Origin: Polyangium sp. 15x6
Lineage (GTDB): Bacteria > Myxococcota_A > Polyangia > Polyangiales > Polyangiaceae
NCBI RefSeq assembly: GCF_029960785.1
Contig: NZ_JASBQE010000116.1
Location: forward strand, 1-35,965
Direction of reading: 5' to 3'
Length of the DNA: 35,965 nucleotides
In this document: one piece after another, positions 26,601-34,059 of the stretch
How positions within the stretch are numbered: position 1 is the stretch's first letter
Layout: each line of letters begins with the position of its first letter
Made by a program: the position numbers and the translations under genes
Notes under the pieces: generated by a model
Told to the model about the DNA's origin: nothing
The model's database searches: none
What the model saw: the letters and a program-made list of their open reading frames with translations, nothing else

Positions 26601-27049
26601 CGGCGCTCGTGGTCGTCACGCAGCGCCCGCGGGACCTCACGCGCGCTGCGCTACGCGAACTCCTCCTCGCGCTCGACGCGAAGGGGTACACGGAAGCGGC
26701 CTTGCAAACGGCGTGGAGGCAGGCCTCGAACGCTGACTTTGCAGCGTCGATCATCGGCTACATCCGCAAGGCCGCGCTCGGAAATGCGCTCGTTCCGTAC
26801 GACGAGCGCGTCGCACGGGCGACGGCGAAGATCCTCGCGCGGCCGGGTTGGACCTCGATCCAGCGGCAATGGCTCCAGCGCATCGGGAAGCAGCTCGAGC
26901 GCGAGAGGGTCGTGGATCGCGACACGATCGACGAGAGCGAGGCGTTCAAGTCGAACGGCGGGTTCAAGCACCTCGACAAGGTGTTCGGTGGGAAGCTCGA
27001 TGCGATCCTCGGGGATCTGCGCGAGGAGGTCTGGAAGGACGCGGGGTGA
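23639..27049 (+). CDS. hsdR: Type I restriction enzyme R subunit (EcoEI type)
   Basis: The motor and nuclease subunit of a type I restriction complex; it cuts unmodified DNA after ATP-driven translocation. From the ATG at 23639 it has 1136 residues; the longer frame starts only at a TTG. Order: DUF4145-like helical domain (about 5-125, with TCLIKLRQFGE and GNKAAHE), Ala/Glu-rich coiled coil (about 145-245), HsdR_N nuclease with Asp309 in GRADYVLF and Glu323-x-Lys325 in VVEAKRF, SF2 helicase with Walker A MATGTGKTKT (461-470), DECH (568-571), LTATP (611-615) and LGRATRLCP, then an EcoEI-type C-terminal domain. All motifs are intact. It starts the operon with the EcsC-like, hsdM and hsdS genes. 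Confidence 0.95.
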   Translation: MPTASPNFAYLAHHDPLLAILGTQAERYFADDPNTCLIKLRQFGELLAKHAAARLGLYTSPAEDTQAILINRLHDRGALDVRTKQLFHDLRIIGNKAAHEVQGSHHEALHQLKMARELGVWFQRAFGNHRKFDPGPFVPPPGPKDDAALAKELEALREELAKSKVDVEAMRAAAEEEARKRLTAEQIAQKEAEDRALWEALATEEAARRAKDVEAVAKQKAAIEAELAALQARAAAAPAETTKLLTRAAEASRDVYLDEAATRRLIDEQLRAVGWEVDSERLSYKRGARPEKGKNRAIAEWPTENGRADYVLFVGTAALGVVEAKRFHKDVAGKLDQSARYSVGLLAKDGVEFAGGPWGKLKHRVPFLFATNGRPYLEQIKEKSGIWFRDARRDQNPKKPLQGWYSPEGLEALTKQDVDAAHDKLRSEPTSYLGLRDYQIRAIQAVETAIAAGTPSCLVAMATGTGKTKTAIGLVYRLIKAKRFRRVLFLVDRSALGEQTGDAFKETRLENLQTFHQIFDMKELGDIKPEGDTKLHIATVQSLVKRVLNATDPADVPPVDQYDCLVVDECHRGYTLDRELSETELGFRDFEDYISKYRRVLDHFDAVKIGLTATPALHTTEIFGDPTFRYSYREAVIDGMLVDHEPPIRIVTELAQKGIQWAKGEDVKVYDPGKAQLDLIHLADEVKIEIEGFNRAVITENFNRAVCEELANHIDPMGDAKTLVFAVNDDHAQLVERLLREAFTAKYGAIDNDAVKKITGSSDKPLQRIREYKNERLPNVAITVDLLTTGIDVPPISNLVFLRRVKSRILYEQMLGRATRLCPEIGKTVFRIFDAVELYDALEQYTEMKPVAPSPTVTFAQLVAELGHADPEARRLALDQLVAKLRRRAPALKGEDLSRFEGIASMPPSSLAAMLRRQSPEEAAAWFGQHGYLVPLLDGRFGEARPLLVSDHADQVVAVEVGYGKGTRPEDYLDSFSAFLRENMNKIPALVVVTQRPRDLTRAALRELLLALDAKGYTEAALQTAWRQASNADFAASIIGYIRKAALGNALVPYDERVARATAKILARPGWTSIQRQWLQRIGKQLERERVVDRDTIDESEAFKSNGGFKHLDKVFGGKLDAILGDLREEVWKDAG

Positions 27050-27064
27050 TGAGGGGAGGCGACA

Positions 27065-27721
27065 ATGGCTGACGACGACAAGTCAAATGACAGTCTGATT
27101 CGGAAAGCGTTCGATTGGGCAATGTCCGTCGATCGTGACGAAGAGTTGTTCTTCGTGAACGAGCTCGCGCGGAAATACCCCACAAGAAACAGGCGCGAGC
27201 TGGCGGACAAGATCATCGGCCGCGCGCGCTGGTGGGGCGTTGGGAGTGGAGTCGTTACGGGACTGCCGGCGAACCCTTGGGTCGCGGCTCCGGCAGCGAT
27301 TGGCGACGTAGGCGCGATGCTGCGTGCTGAGGTCGTCATGGCCGCGAGGATCGCGCTCCTCTTCGATCCACGGTACCTCGACGACGGGGAGCCGCCGTAC
27401 GAGCTGCTCGTACCCATCATGGGAAGTCGAGCTGCGTCCGAGTTCATGCGCGAGCTCGCCATTCGCGGTGGCATGGGCACGAGCCGCCAAGCCATCAAGA
27501 AAATCCTCACGAAGGAGACGCTGAAGCAATTCAAACGCATCATGCTCAAATACTTCGGCCTGAAGGTGACCCAGCGAGGCATCATCACGAAGACCCTGCC
27601 GATCGTCGGCGGTGTCATCGGAGGCACCTGGAATTACGCCGAGGTCAAGATCGTGGGCGACCGCGTCTACAGCTACTTCGAGGGCAAAGCCCTCGGCGAC
27701 GAAGGCAGCCCGACAGCCTAA
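27065..27721 (+). CDS. EcsC-family-like membrane-associated protein inside the restriction operon
   Basis: A 218-residue protein. Typical EcsC features are a Gly-rich hydrophobic stretch followed by an acidic residue (VVTGLPANPWVAAPAAIGDVGAML, about 63-86), RAEVVMAARIALLFDPRYL, and the closing TLPIVGGVIGGTWNYAEV (about 177-194). The hydrophobic parts are too Gly/Ala-rich and short for certain TM helices, so it is probably membrane-associated. The biochemical role of the family is unsettled. GGGGAGG lies five bases before the ATG and the gap to hsdR is only 15 bp, so it is translated with the operon. It is not a known restriction subunit; a role in defence, such as a membrane-acting effector, is inference from position. 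Family assignment is by pattern. Confidence 0.7.
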   Translation: MADDDKSNDSLIRKAFDWAMSVDRDEELFFVNELARKYPTRNRRELADKIIGRARWWGVGSGVVTGLPANPWVAAPAAIGDVGAMLRAEVVMAARIALLFDPRYLDDGEPPYELLVPIMGSRAASEFMRELAIRGGMGTSRQAIKKILTKETLKQFKRIMLKYFGLKVTQRGIITKTLPIVGGVIGGTWNYAEVKIVGDRVYSYFEGKALGDEGSPTA

Positions 27722-27824
27722 GAGCAGCGCTGCACACAAGGGCGTGAGACCGAGACGGGCCGTTCGCGTCCCCCTGGACCTCCGCCCCGGACTGGCGTAG
27801 TTCTTCCGCCCCAACTACCCCGCC

Positions 27825-29246
27825 ATGTCCACCACCGACATCGTCCAGAAGCTATGGAACCTCTGCCACGTCCTCCGAGACGATGGCATCACCTACCACC
27901 AGTACGTCACCGAGCTGACCTACCTTCTCTTTCTCAAGATGATGAAGGAGACGGACCAGGAGAAGCACCTGCCGAAGGGGTATCGGTGGGGTGATCTCGA
28001 GGCGAAGGACGGGGTCGAGCAGCTCAACTTTTATCGGGCGCTCCTCCTGCACCTCGGCACGGAGGGCTCGGGGCGGGTGCAGGCGATCTTCGCGAACGCG
28101 ACGACGTCGCTCAAGGTGCCGCGGAACCTGAAGAAGCTCGTGGATGCGATCGACGAGCTCGACTGGTATTCGGCGCGGACCGAGGGGCTCGGGGATCTTT
28201 ACGAGGGGTTGCTCGAAAAGAACGCGGCGGAGAAGAAGTCGGGGGCCGGGCAATACTTCACGCCGCGGCCGCTGATCGATTCGATGGTGCACCTCGTGCA
28301 GCCGCAGCCGGGGGAAAAGGTGCAGGACCCGGCGGCGGGGACGGCGGGCTTTTTGATCGCGGCCGACCGGTACATCAAGGGCAAGACGGACCAGCTCTTC
28401 ACGCTCGACGCGAAGGAGCAGGCGTTCCAGAAGAAGAAGGCGTTTTACGGCGTGGAGCTCGTGCCGGACGCGCATCGGCTCGCGCTGATGAACCTGATGC
28501 TCCACGACATCGAGGGCGAGCTTTCGCTCGGGGATACGCTCTCGTCGCTGGGGACGCAGCTCGAAAAGGCGGACGTGATCCTGACGAACCCGCCGTTCGG
28601 CACGAAGAAGGGCGGGGGGTTGCCGACGCGGGACGATTTTACGTATCCGACGTCGAACAAGCAGCTTGCGTTCTTGCAGCACATCTATCGGGGATTGAAG
28701 CCGGGCGGTCGGGCGGCGGTGGTGCTGCCGGACAACGTGCTTTTCGAAGAGAATACGGGGACGGAGATCCGGCGGGACCTGATGGAGAAGTGCGATCTGC
28801 ACACGATCCTGCGGCTGCCGACGGGGATCTTTTATGCGCAGGGGGTGAAGACGAACGTTCTGTTCTTCACGCGCGGGGCGACGGACAAGGGCCACACGAA
28901 GGCGGTGTGGGTGTTCGACATGCGGGCGAACATGCCTTCGTTCGGGAAGCGGACGCCGCTCATGCGGGAGCATTTTGGGGAGTTCGAGGCGGCGTTCGGG
29001 AAGGATCCGCTCGGGAAGAGCAAGCGGAAGGATCAGGGGGAAGCGGGGCGGTTCCGGAAGTTTTCGCGGGAGGAGATTCGGGGGCGGGGGGACAACCTCG
29101 ATATTGCGTGGCTCAAGGATGAGAGTGTTCGGGGGGCGGATGATTTGCCGGAGCCGGAGGAGATCGCGGACGAGATTTTGGAGAAGTTGCGGATCGCGGT
29201 GACGGAGATTGAGGGGCTGCGGGCGGAGCTGGAGGGCGGAACGTGA
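27825..29246 (+). CDS. hsdM: Type I modification methyltransferase, M subunit
   Basis: The N6-adenine methyltransferase subunit, which with HsdS protects the host site and is part of the restriction complex. 473 residues. The HsdM_N helical domain is at about 1-125. GQYFTPRPLID (142-152) leads into motif I DPAAGTAGFL (168-177), then GVELVPDAHRLA, and catalytic motif IV NPPF (255-258). A C-terminal coil (IAVTEIEGLRAELEGG) probably contacts HsdS. It starts at the ATG at 27825 without an obvious ribosome site after a 103-bp gap from the EcsC-like gene. The stop overlaps the hsdS start (GTGA). All catalytic parts are present. Confidence 0.95.
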   Translation: MSTTDIVQKLWNLCHVLRDDGITYHQYVTELTYLLFLKMMKETDQEKHLPKGYRWGDLEAKDGVEQLNFYRALLLHLGTEGSGRVQAIFANATTSLKVPRNLKKLVDAIDELDWYSARTEGLGDLYEGLLEKNAAEKKSGAGQYFTPRPLIDSMVHLVQPQPGEKVQDPAAGTAGFLIAADRYIKGKTDQLFTLDAKEQAFQKKKAFYGVELVPDAHRLALMNLMLHDIEGELSLGDTLSSLGTQLEKADVILTNPPFGTKKGGGLPTRDDFTYPTSNKQLAFLQHIYRGLKPGGRAAVVLPDNVLFEENTGTEIRRDLMEKCDLHTILRLPTGIFYAQGVKTNVLFFTRGATDKGHTKAVWVFDMRANMPSFGKRTPLMREHFGEFEAAFGKDPLGKSKRKDQGEAGRFRKFSREEIRGRGDNLDIAWLKDESVRGADDLPEPEEIADEILEKLRIAVTEIEGLRAELEGGT

Positions 29247-30781
29247 CCTGGCTGAATCTGCGGTTGAGCGACGCGTGCCAATTGGTTACGGACGGTACGC
29301 ACCACTCTCCACCCAACGGGCAATCCGGTCCGTTTCTTTACGTCACTGCCAAGAATATTCGGCCATGGGGATTGGACATTTCCGATATCACCTATGTGTC
29401 GGCTGATGTTCACCGCGAGATCTATGCCCGGTGCCCCGTTGAGCAAGGAGACGTGCTGTACATAAAGGATGGGGTTACGACAGGGCTTGCCGCAGTGAAT
29501 CACTTGGAGCGGCCTTTTTCCCTGCTCTCCAGCGTCGCCTTGCTAAAGCCGCGGCGGGATCTTCTCGACCCCCACTTCCTGAAGCATTGGCTCAACAGCC
29601 CCGAGACGGTTGCCTTGATGACCGGCAACATGAACGGGTCGGCGATTCGGCGGTTGGTACTTAAACAAATCCGGGAAGCAGAGATTCTTCTCCCTCCGTT
29701 GGTGCACCAACGCCTGATTGTCTCCAAAGTTGAATCCCTGACCGCCCGGAGCCGTCGCGCCAAGGAAGCCCTCGATGCCGTCCCCGCGCTCCTCGAACAG
29801 TTCCGCCAGTCCGTGCTCGCCGCCGCGTTCCGCGGGGATCTGACCGCCGCGTGGCGCGAGAAGAACCCCGACGTGGAGCCGGCCGAGGTGCTCCTCCAGC
29901 GCATCCGCACCGAGCGGCGGCGGCGGTGGGAGGAGGCGGAGCTCGCGAAGATGCGGGCGAAGGGGAAGGTGCCGGGGGATGATCGGTGGAAAGAGAAGTA
30001 CGAGGAGCCGGAGCCGGTCGATGCGAGTGAGCTGCCGGAGTTGCCGGAGGGGTGGGCGTGGGTGCGCTTGCCCGAATGTGGGAGCCTGGAACGCGGCCGC
30101 TCTCGACATCGTCCGCGGAACGATCCGGCTCTGTTTGGCGGTTCCTATCCGTTCATTCAAACAGGTGATGTGGCACAATCGGGTGGTACGATTAGCAAAT
30201 ACTCCCAGACGTATAATGAGACCGGTCTCACGCAAAGCAAATTGTTTCGTGCGGGGACTGTGTGTATAACGATTGCGGCGAACATTGCTAATTCGGGCGT
30301 GCTAAATATCGATGCGTGCTTTCCTGATAGCGTTGTTGGTGTGACCGTCGATCGGTCAATCGTGTCGCCGGAGTATCTGGAATTCTACGTTAGGCACGTT
30401 AGGGCAGACATCTCTGCGTTTGCCCCTGGGACCGCGCAAAAGAATATAAACCTTGAGATCCTTGGGGATGTGGCGATACCCATCCCACCGGCCTCGGAAC
30501 GTGTGGCAATCGAACGGAGGCTGCAAGAATTGTTCAGCTTGGCCGAGCGGCATCTGCTTACCGCTAAGCAGAGCTTGCTGGAATTGAACTCGTTGGATCG
30601 AGCCATCCTCTCCAAAGCCTTCCGCGGCGAACTCGTCCCCCAGGATCCCACCGACGAACCCGCCTCCGTCCTCCTCGAACGCCTCCGCACCGAGGCCGCA
30701 GAGCCGACCGGCAAGAAGCCCAAGGGCGGCAAGCGGCGCGGCGCCGAGGGGCGGAACGGCGGGGCGGCGAGCGTCGAGTAG
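29243..30781 (+). CDS. hsdS: Type I specificity subunit
   Basis: Determines the bipartite DNA target of the restriction and methyltransferase complex. 512 residues with the usual two halves: TRD1 (about 1-150), a helical spacer (about 155-200, AVPALLEQFRQSVLAAAFRG), TRD2 (about 270-430) and a second spacer (LLELNSLDRAILSKAFRGEL) that repeats the first. The pairs AAFRGDL/KAFRGEL and VLLQRIRTE/VLLERLRTE show the internal duplication. Both TRDs (DNA about 29260-29740 and 30080-30590) are visibly AT-richer than the spacers, as expected for TRDs exchanged between genomes. It begins with GTG overlapping the hsdM stop. The C-terminal tail is Lys/Gly-rich. Confidence 0.94.
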   Translation: MTWLNLRLSDACQLVTDGTHHSPPNGQSGPFLYVTAKNIRPWGLDISDITYVSADVHREIYARCPVEQGDVLYIKDGVTTGLAAVNHLERPFSLLSSVALLKPRRDLLDPHFLKHWLNSPETVALMTGNMNGSAIRRLVLKQIREAEILLPPLVHQRLIVSKVESLTARSRRAKEALDAVPALLEQFRQSVLAAAFRGDLTAAWREKNPDVEPAEVLLQRIRTERRRRWEEAELAKMRAKGKVPGDDRWKEKYEEPEPVDASELPELPEGWAWVRLPECGSLERGRSRHRPRNDPALFGGSYPFIQTGDVAQSGGTISKYSQTYNETGLTQSKLFRAGTVCITIAANIANSGVLNIDACFPDSVVGVTVDRSIVSPEYLEFYVRHVRADISAFAPGTAQKNINLEILGDVAIPIPPASERVAIERRLQELFSLAERHLLTAKQSLLELNSLDRAILSKAFRGELVPQDPTDEPASVLLERLRTEAAEPTGKKPKGGKRRGAEGRNGGAASVE

Positions 30782-30982
30782 GGAAGCTGCGTCCCTCCCT
30801 CCGCATGGCCAGGGCTTCGAGAGAGGTTTGCCTTGGCGGACCCCCGTCCTCAGCCTAGGTTTGTCCCCGGGTCTCCGAAGTGCGCGACTCCTCGCTGCGG
30901 GCGGCCCTCCGTTCGCGCGCGCCACGGAACGAGCCGCTCCTGAGGGCCGTCGAAGAGCAGCGCTGATGGCACCCGACCGACG
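30782..30982. other. Intergenic, no gene seen
   Basis: This 201-bp gap between the convergent hsdS and YCII genes shows no coding frame with normal codon use and no clear terminator. Confidence 0.5.
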
Positions 30983-31702
30983 TCAGGACAGCGCGCGGAT
31001 GTCCATCTCGATGTTGCCCATGGCGTCCGCGTAGCGGAGCGCCAGGTCCTTGGCGTCGTCCAGCGACGGCACATCGACGATGACGTACCCGCCGATCAGT
31101 TCCTTGGATTCGGCGAACGGCCCGTCGATCACCGTATGTTTGCCGCCGGCCGACACGATACGAGCGCCCTTCGCGCTCGGCTGCAATCCCTCGGTCGCGA
31201 GCAGCACGCCGGCCTGGCTCATCTCCTCGATGAGGCGACCCATTTTCGCCATCAGCTCCGGCGTGGGCGGCGCGCCGCGCTCCGCCGCGTCGTGGCAGTG
31301 GACCGCCATGTACCGCGTCGTCGTGAGTCCCTCCGGCTTCGGCGCCATGCCGAGGTCCCACTCCTCCGTCACGGGCCGGATGTCGATGTCGACGTCGCCG
31401 ATCATCTCTGCGAAGCGCGAAACCCAGCCGATCGCCTCGTCGAGCGACGCGAGGCGGAGGATCGCGAAGCCGGCGGGCACCGCCTTCGCCGCGCTGAACG
31501 GCCCTCGGGTGACGGTGCGCCGGCCGCCGGCGAACTGGAGCCGAACGCCCTGTGAGCTCGGGCGGAGCCCTTCGCCGTCGCGTAGCACCCCCGTCTTGAC
31601 CAAATCCCCCACCAACTGCCCCACACGCGCGATGAACTCGGGGCTCGGCATCGCGCCGGCTTCCGTTTGCGCGTCGGTCCTGTGCATGATCATGAAACGC
31701 AT
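30983..31702 (-). CDS. Tandem YCII-domain (DGPF) protein, 239 aa
   Basis: Two copies of the YCII/DGPF fold in one chain: residues about 1-115 (MRFMIMHRTD to DIDIRPV) and about 120-239 (RYMAVHCHD to EMDIRAL). Each contains the family turn: TRGPFSAAK in the first and DGPFAESKE in the second. The family has small dimeric proteins of unclear function; some are linked to extracytoplasmic sigma factors, but none is encoded nearby. The fusion mimics the usual dimer. The start is the ATG at 31702, which has AAGGAG at a good distance; the open frame also offers a GTG six bases upstream that is too close to that site. No signal or TM. Confidence 0.87.
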   Translation of the reverse strand: MRFMIMHRTDAQTEAGAMPSPEFIARVGQLVGDLVKTGVLRDGEGLRPSSQGVRLQFAGGRRTVTRGPFSAAKAVPAGFAILRLASLDEAIGWVSRFAEMIGDVDIDIRPVTEEWDLGMAPKPEGLTTTRYMAVHCHDAAERGAPPTPELMAKMGRLIEEMSQAGVLLATEGLQPSAKGARIVSAGGKHTVIDGPFAESKELIGGYVIVDVPSLDDAKDLALRYADAMGNIEMDIRALS

Positions 31703-31803
31703 GTCCACATTCTCCTTGGTACCCTACGGGGGTCGTCACCGGGAGGAACCCCGGCGCTCAGCAGGGCGACGAACGGGGGCGCGCCGGATCGACACGGGGG
31801 AGC

Positions 31804-32080
31804 ATTTTTTTTCTTCGCGTCGGGGTCAACCGAGAACGCTGTGCATGACGACTCCTGCGAGACCATGACGTCGTCGACGCACCCGTCGTCCTCGGGAGGC
31901 CCTCGCCAAAATCCTTGACGGTCACGTTCTCCCAGTTGGTGCTCGTATAGAACGGATCTGCCTGCCCGACGATCGACGCGGCATAACCAACCCGCCCGAC
32001 GCTTGTCGCTCCGGCGTCCCCAGGATGAGCATGCGCTGATCGGCCTTGTAGGTCGTTGCTCGCGGGGCTTCCTCCTCCGA
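31804..32080 (-). pseudogene. Degraded gene with two apparent frameshifts
   Basis: On the minus strand, directly after the GMC gene, three consecutive frames give protein-like text with normal GC bias: EEEAPRATTYKADQRMLILG (from 32080), then ATSVGRVGYAASIVGQADPF and TSTNWENVTVKDFGEG (to about 31890), then EDDGCVDDVMVSQESSCTAF and SVDPDAKKK (to about 31804). Joining them needs two shifts, near 32010 and 31890. The last part runs into eight consecutive A on the minus strand. No start codon or stop is obvious. The product is not recognised. Sequencing error is an alternative to decay. Confidence 0.4.
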
Positions 32081-32130
32081 AACGCCGCCGCCGAGGCAGC
32101 GGGGTCCTCGGGGCGCCGCTGGCCGATCGC

Positions 32131-33834
32131 CTACCCTTTGCCGAGCATCAGCCGCGCGCAGCGGTCTCCGATCATCATCGAGGCCGCGTTCGTATTGCCG
32201 GACACGATGGTCGGCATGATCGCCGCGCCCGCGACGCGCAGGCCGGTCACGCCACGCACGCGGAGCTCCGGGTCTACCACCGCGCTCGGATCGACGCCCA
32301 TCTTGCACGTGCCGACCGGGTGAAAATCGGCCTCGGAGTATTTGCGCAACGCCTCCCTGAGCTGATCGTCCGTGACCACGGTCGGCCCCGGCGTGTGCTC
32401 GGCGTCCTCGACCCAGGCCAGGAGCTCCGGGGCGTTGATGATCTGGCGGATCATCTTGTAGCCCTCGAGTTGCGTGGCCCAGTCCTCCGCTGTGCCCAGG
32501 AAATTCGGCTCGATGATTGGCGCCTCGCGAGGATCGGCCGAGCGCAGCTTGACCTGGCCACGGCTCGTGGGGTGAAGGTTGATGCAGCCGAGCGCGAGCG
32601 CCTCCGATGGATAGTCGCTCCAGCCGTAGCGCATATAATACGACTGGACCTCGAACCGAGGCGGACCGTTCACGGCACCGGGCGCTCCGTTCGTGAAAAT
32701 CGATACGTCCATGGTCGTGATGTGGCTCGGCGCGTTCGGCATCCTGAGCTTCTTGACGACCACCGAGATCAGGTGATCTTGCAGGTTCTGCCCGACGCCG
32801 GGCACGTCGGCGACGTGCTCGATCCCGTGCATTGCGAGCTCGTCGGCGCTCCCGATCCCAGAGAGCATGAGGAGCTGGGGCGTATTGACCGTGCCCGTGC
32901 AGAGCACGACTTCCCGCCTCGCCCGGACGGCGATCTCGGCGCCATTCACGTCGATGAGGACCTTGTCGACCTTCCGGTTTGCATCGAATGTGATGCGCTT
33001 GACGCGCGCCAGCGTCTTGATCGTCAGGTTGAGATTCGAGAGGAGCGGCTTTACGAACTTCGTGAACGCGTCCTGCCGAGCCCCCGTCTCTACGTCGACG
33101 TTGAGCTGCGTAAACGCGACCCCGTAGGGCGAGGCGCCGTTGTAATCCTGGTTCAGCGGATACCCCAACTTCATGACGGCATCGAGCACGCCCTTGGAGA
33201 GCTCATTTTTCGAGGTAAACTCCGCTGTCGGGACAATCGGGCCCATTGTGCCGTGGTAGGCGGGATCGCCGGCCAGGTAGGTCTCCAGCGTCATGAACGA
33301 CGGCAGCACGCTCTCATAGCCCCAGCCCGTGCACCCCTGGGCAGCCCAGCCATCGAAATCGTCTTCATGGCCGCGTACCCAGACCATTCCGTTGATCGAG
33401 CTCGATCCTCCGAGCACCTTGCCCGCGGAGTAGGACTGCGCCCTGTCCAAGAGCTCGGGCTGCGGTTCGGACTTATAACCCCAATCGACCCCGGAGTCCG
33501 GCCGAGTGAGCTTCCACGATTGAGTGAAATTGCGAATGTCCTCGCGATCGTTGCTGCCGCCTGCCTCGACGAGCAGCACCGTGACGCCCGGCTCCGAGAG
33601 CAGGCGCGCGACGAGCGGGCACCCGGCGGATCCGGCGCCGACGACGACGTAGTCATAGACCTCGGGGAGCGGCGAGATCGTCTCGTCCACGCTGCAACCG
33701 GCGAGAGAGCGCGCGCCGATCGCGTAGAGCGACGATGCACCGATGAATTTGAGGAGATCTCGACGCGAGAGGCCTGCGCGCTCGGCGAATGCGGGCAGGT
33801 CAGCACGCCAAGGAGCCCTTGAAGGTCGCTTCAT
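32131..33834 (-). CDS. Tat-exported GMC family oxidoreductase
   Basis: A flavin (FAD) enzyme that oxidises alcohols of unknown type. 567 residues. The N-terminus has a twin-arginine motif SRRDLLKF (23-30) and a hydrophobic run ending in LAGC (44-47), so it is probably exported folded and lipidated. FAD binding uses VVGAGSAGCPL (64-74); GKVLGGSSSINGMVWVRGH is the GMC signature 1 region. Signature 2 is TGTVNTPQLLMLSGIG. The catalytic pair is His in DFHPVGTCKMG and Asn in SGNTNAASMMIGD near the C-terminus. Family length and motifs are complete. Downstream on the same strand lies a degraded gene; upstream is a divergent PEGA gene with an inverted repeat between. Confidence 0.92.
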   Translation of the reverse strand: MKRPSRAPWRADLPAFAERAGLSRRDLLKFIGASSLYAIGARSLAGCSVDETISPLPEVYDYVVVGAGSAGCPLVARLLSEPGVTVLLVEAGGSNDREDIRNFTQSWKLTRPDSGVDWGYKSEPQPELLDRAQSYSAGKVLGGSSSINGMVWVRGHEDDFDGWAAQGCTGWGYESVLPSFMTLETYLAGDPAYHGTMGPIVPTAEFTSKNELSKGVLDAVMKLGYPLNQDYNGASPYGVAFTQLNVDVETGARQDAFTKFVKPLLSNLNLTIKTLARVKRITFDANRKVDKVLIDVNGAEIAVRARREVVLCTGTVNTPQLLMLSGIGSADELAMHGIEHVADVPGVGQNLQDHLISVVVKKLRMPNAPSHITTMDVSIFTNGAPGAVNGPPRFEVQSYYMRYGWSDYPSEALALGCINLHPTSRGQVKLRSADPREAPIIEPNFLGTAEDWATQLEGYKMIRQIINAPELLAWVEDAEHTPGPTVVTDDQLREALRKYSEADFHPVGTCKMGVDPSAVVDPELRVRGVTGLRVAGAAIMPTIVSGNTNAASMMIGDRCARLMLGKG

Positions 33835-33957
33835 CGCACCATTCTATCATCTTGCGAACCGGCTGGCACCGGGGCGCCCCATTGCACCGCGCGGTCCCGG
33901 TGCAGCCGTCCGGCACGGTCCGTCCATCTCGCGGCCCGCCTTCACCTGAAGACCGTT

Positions 33958-34013
33958 GCTCCGCGGACGAACCGGAGGTTTGCCCGCGAACATCAAAGGT
34001 TCGTCCGCGGAGC
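33958..34013. promoter_or_regulatory. Perfect 16-bp inverted repeat between divergent genes
   Basis: GCTCCGCGGACGAACC (33958-33973) pairs perfectly with GGTTCGTCCGCGGAGC (33998-34013) across a 24-base loop. It lies between the divergent GMC (start 33834) and PEGA (start 34060) genes, 46 bp before the PEGA start. It could be a paired operator, a leader hairpin or a REP-like element. No T-run follows, so a terminator is unlikely. Confidence 0.6.
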
Positions 34014-34059
34014 GGGTTTGTCTTGACCGGCCGGTGATCCAGGGGGTAGGCTCGCCTGC

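Noticed and set aside
27721-30965. 12-bp direct repeat AGAGCAGCGCTG flanking hsdM-hsdS
   Set aside because: Matches of this length are expected by chance many times in 36 kb of biased sequence, and the right copy is not at a gene boundary typical of an insertion.
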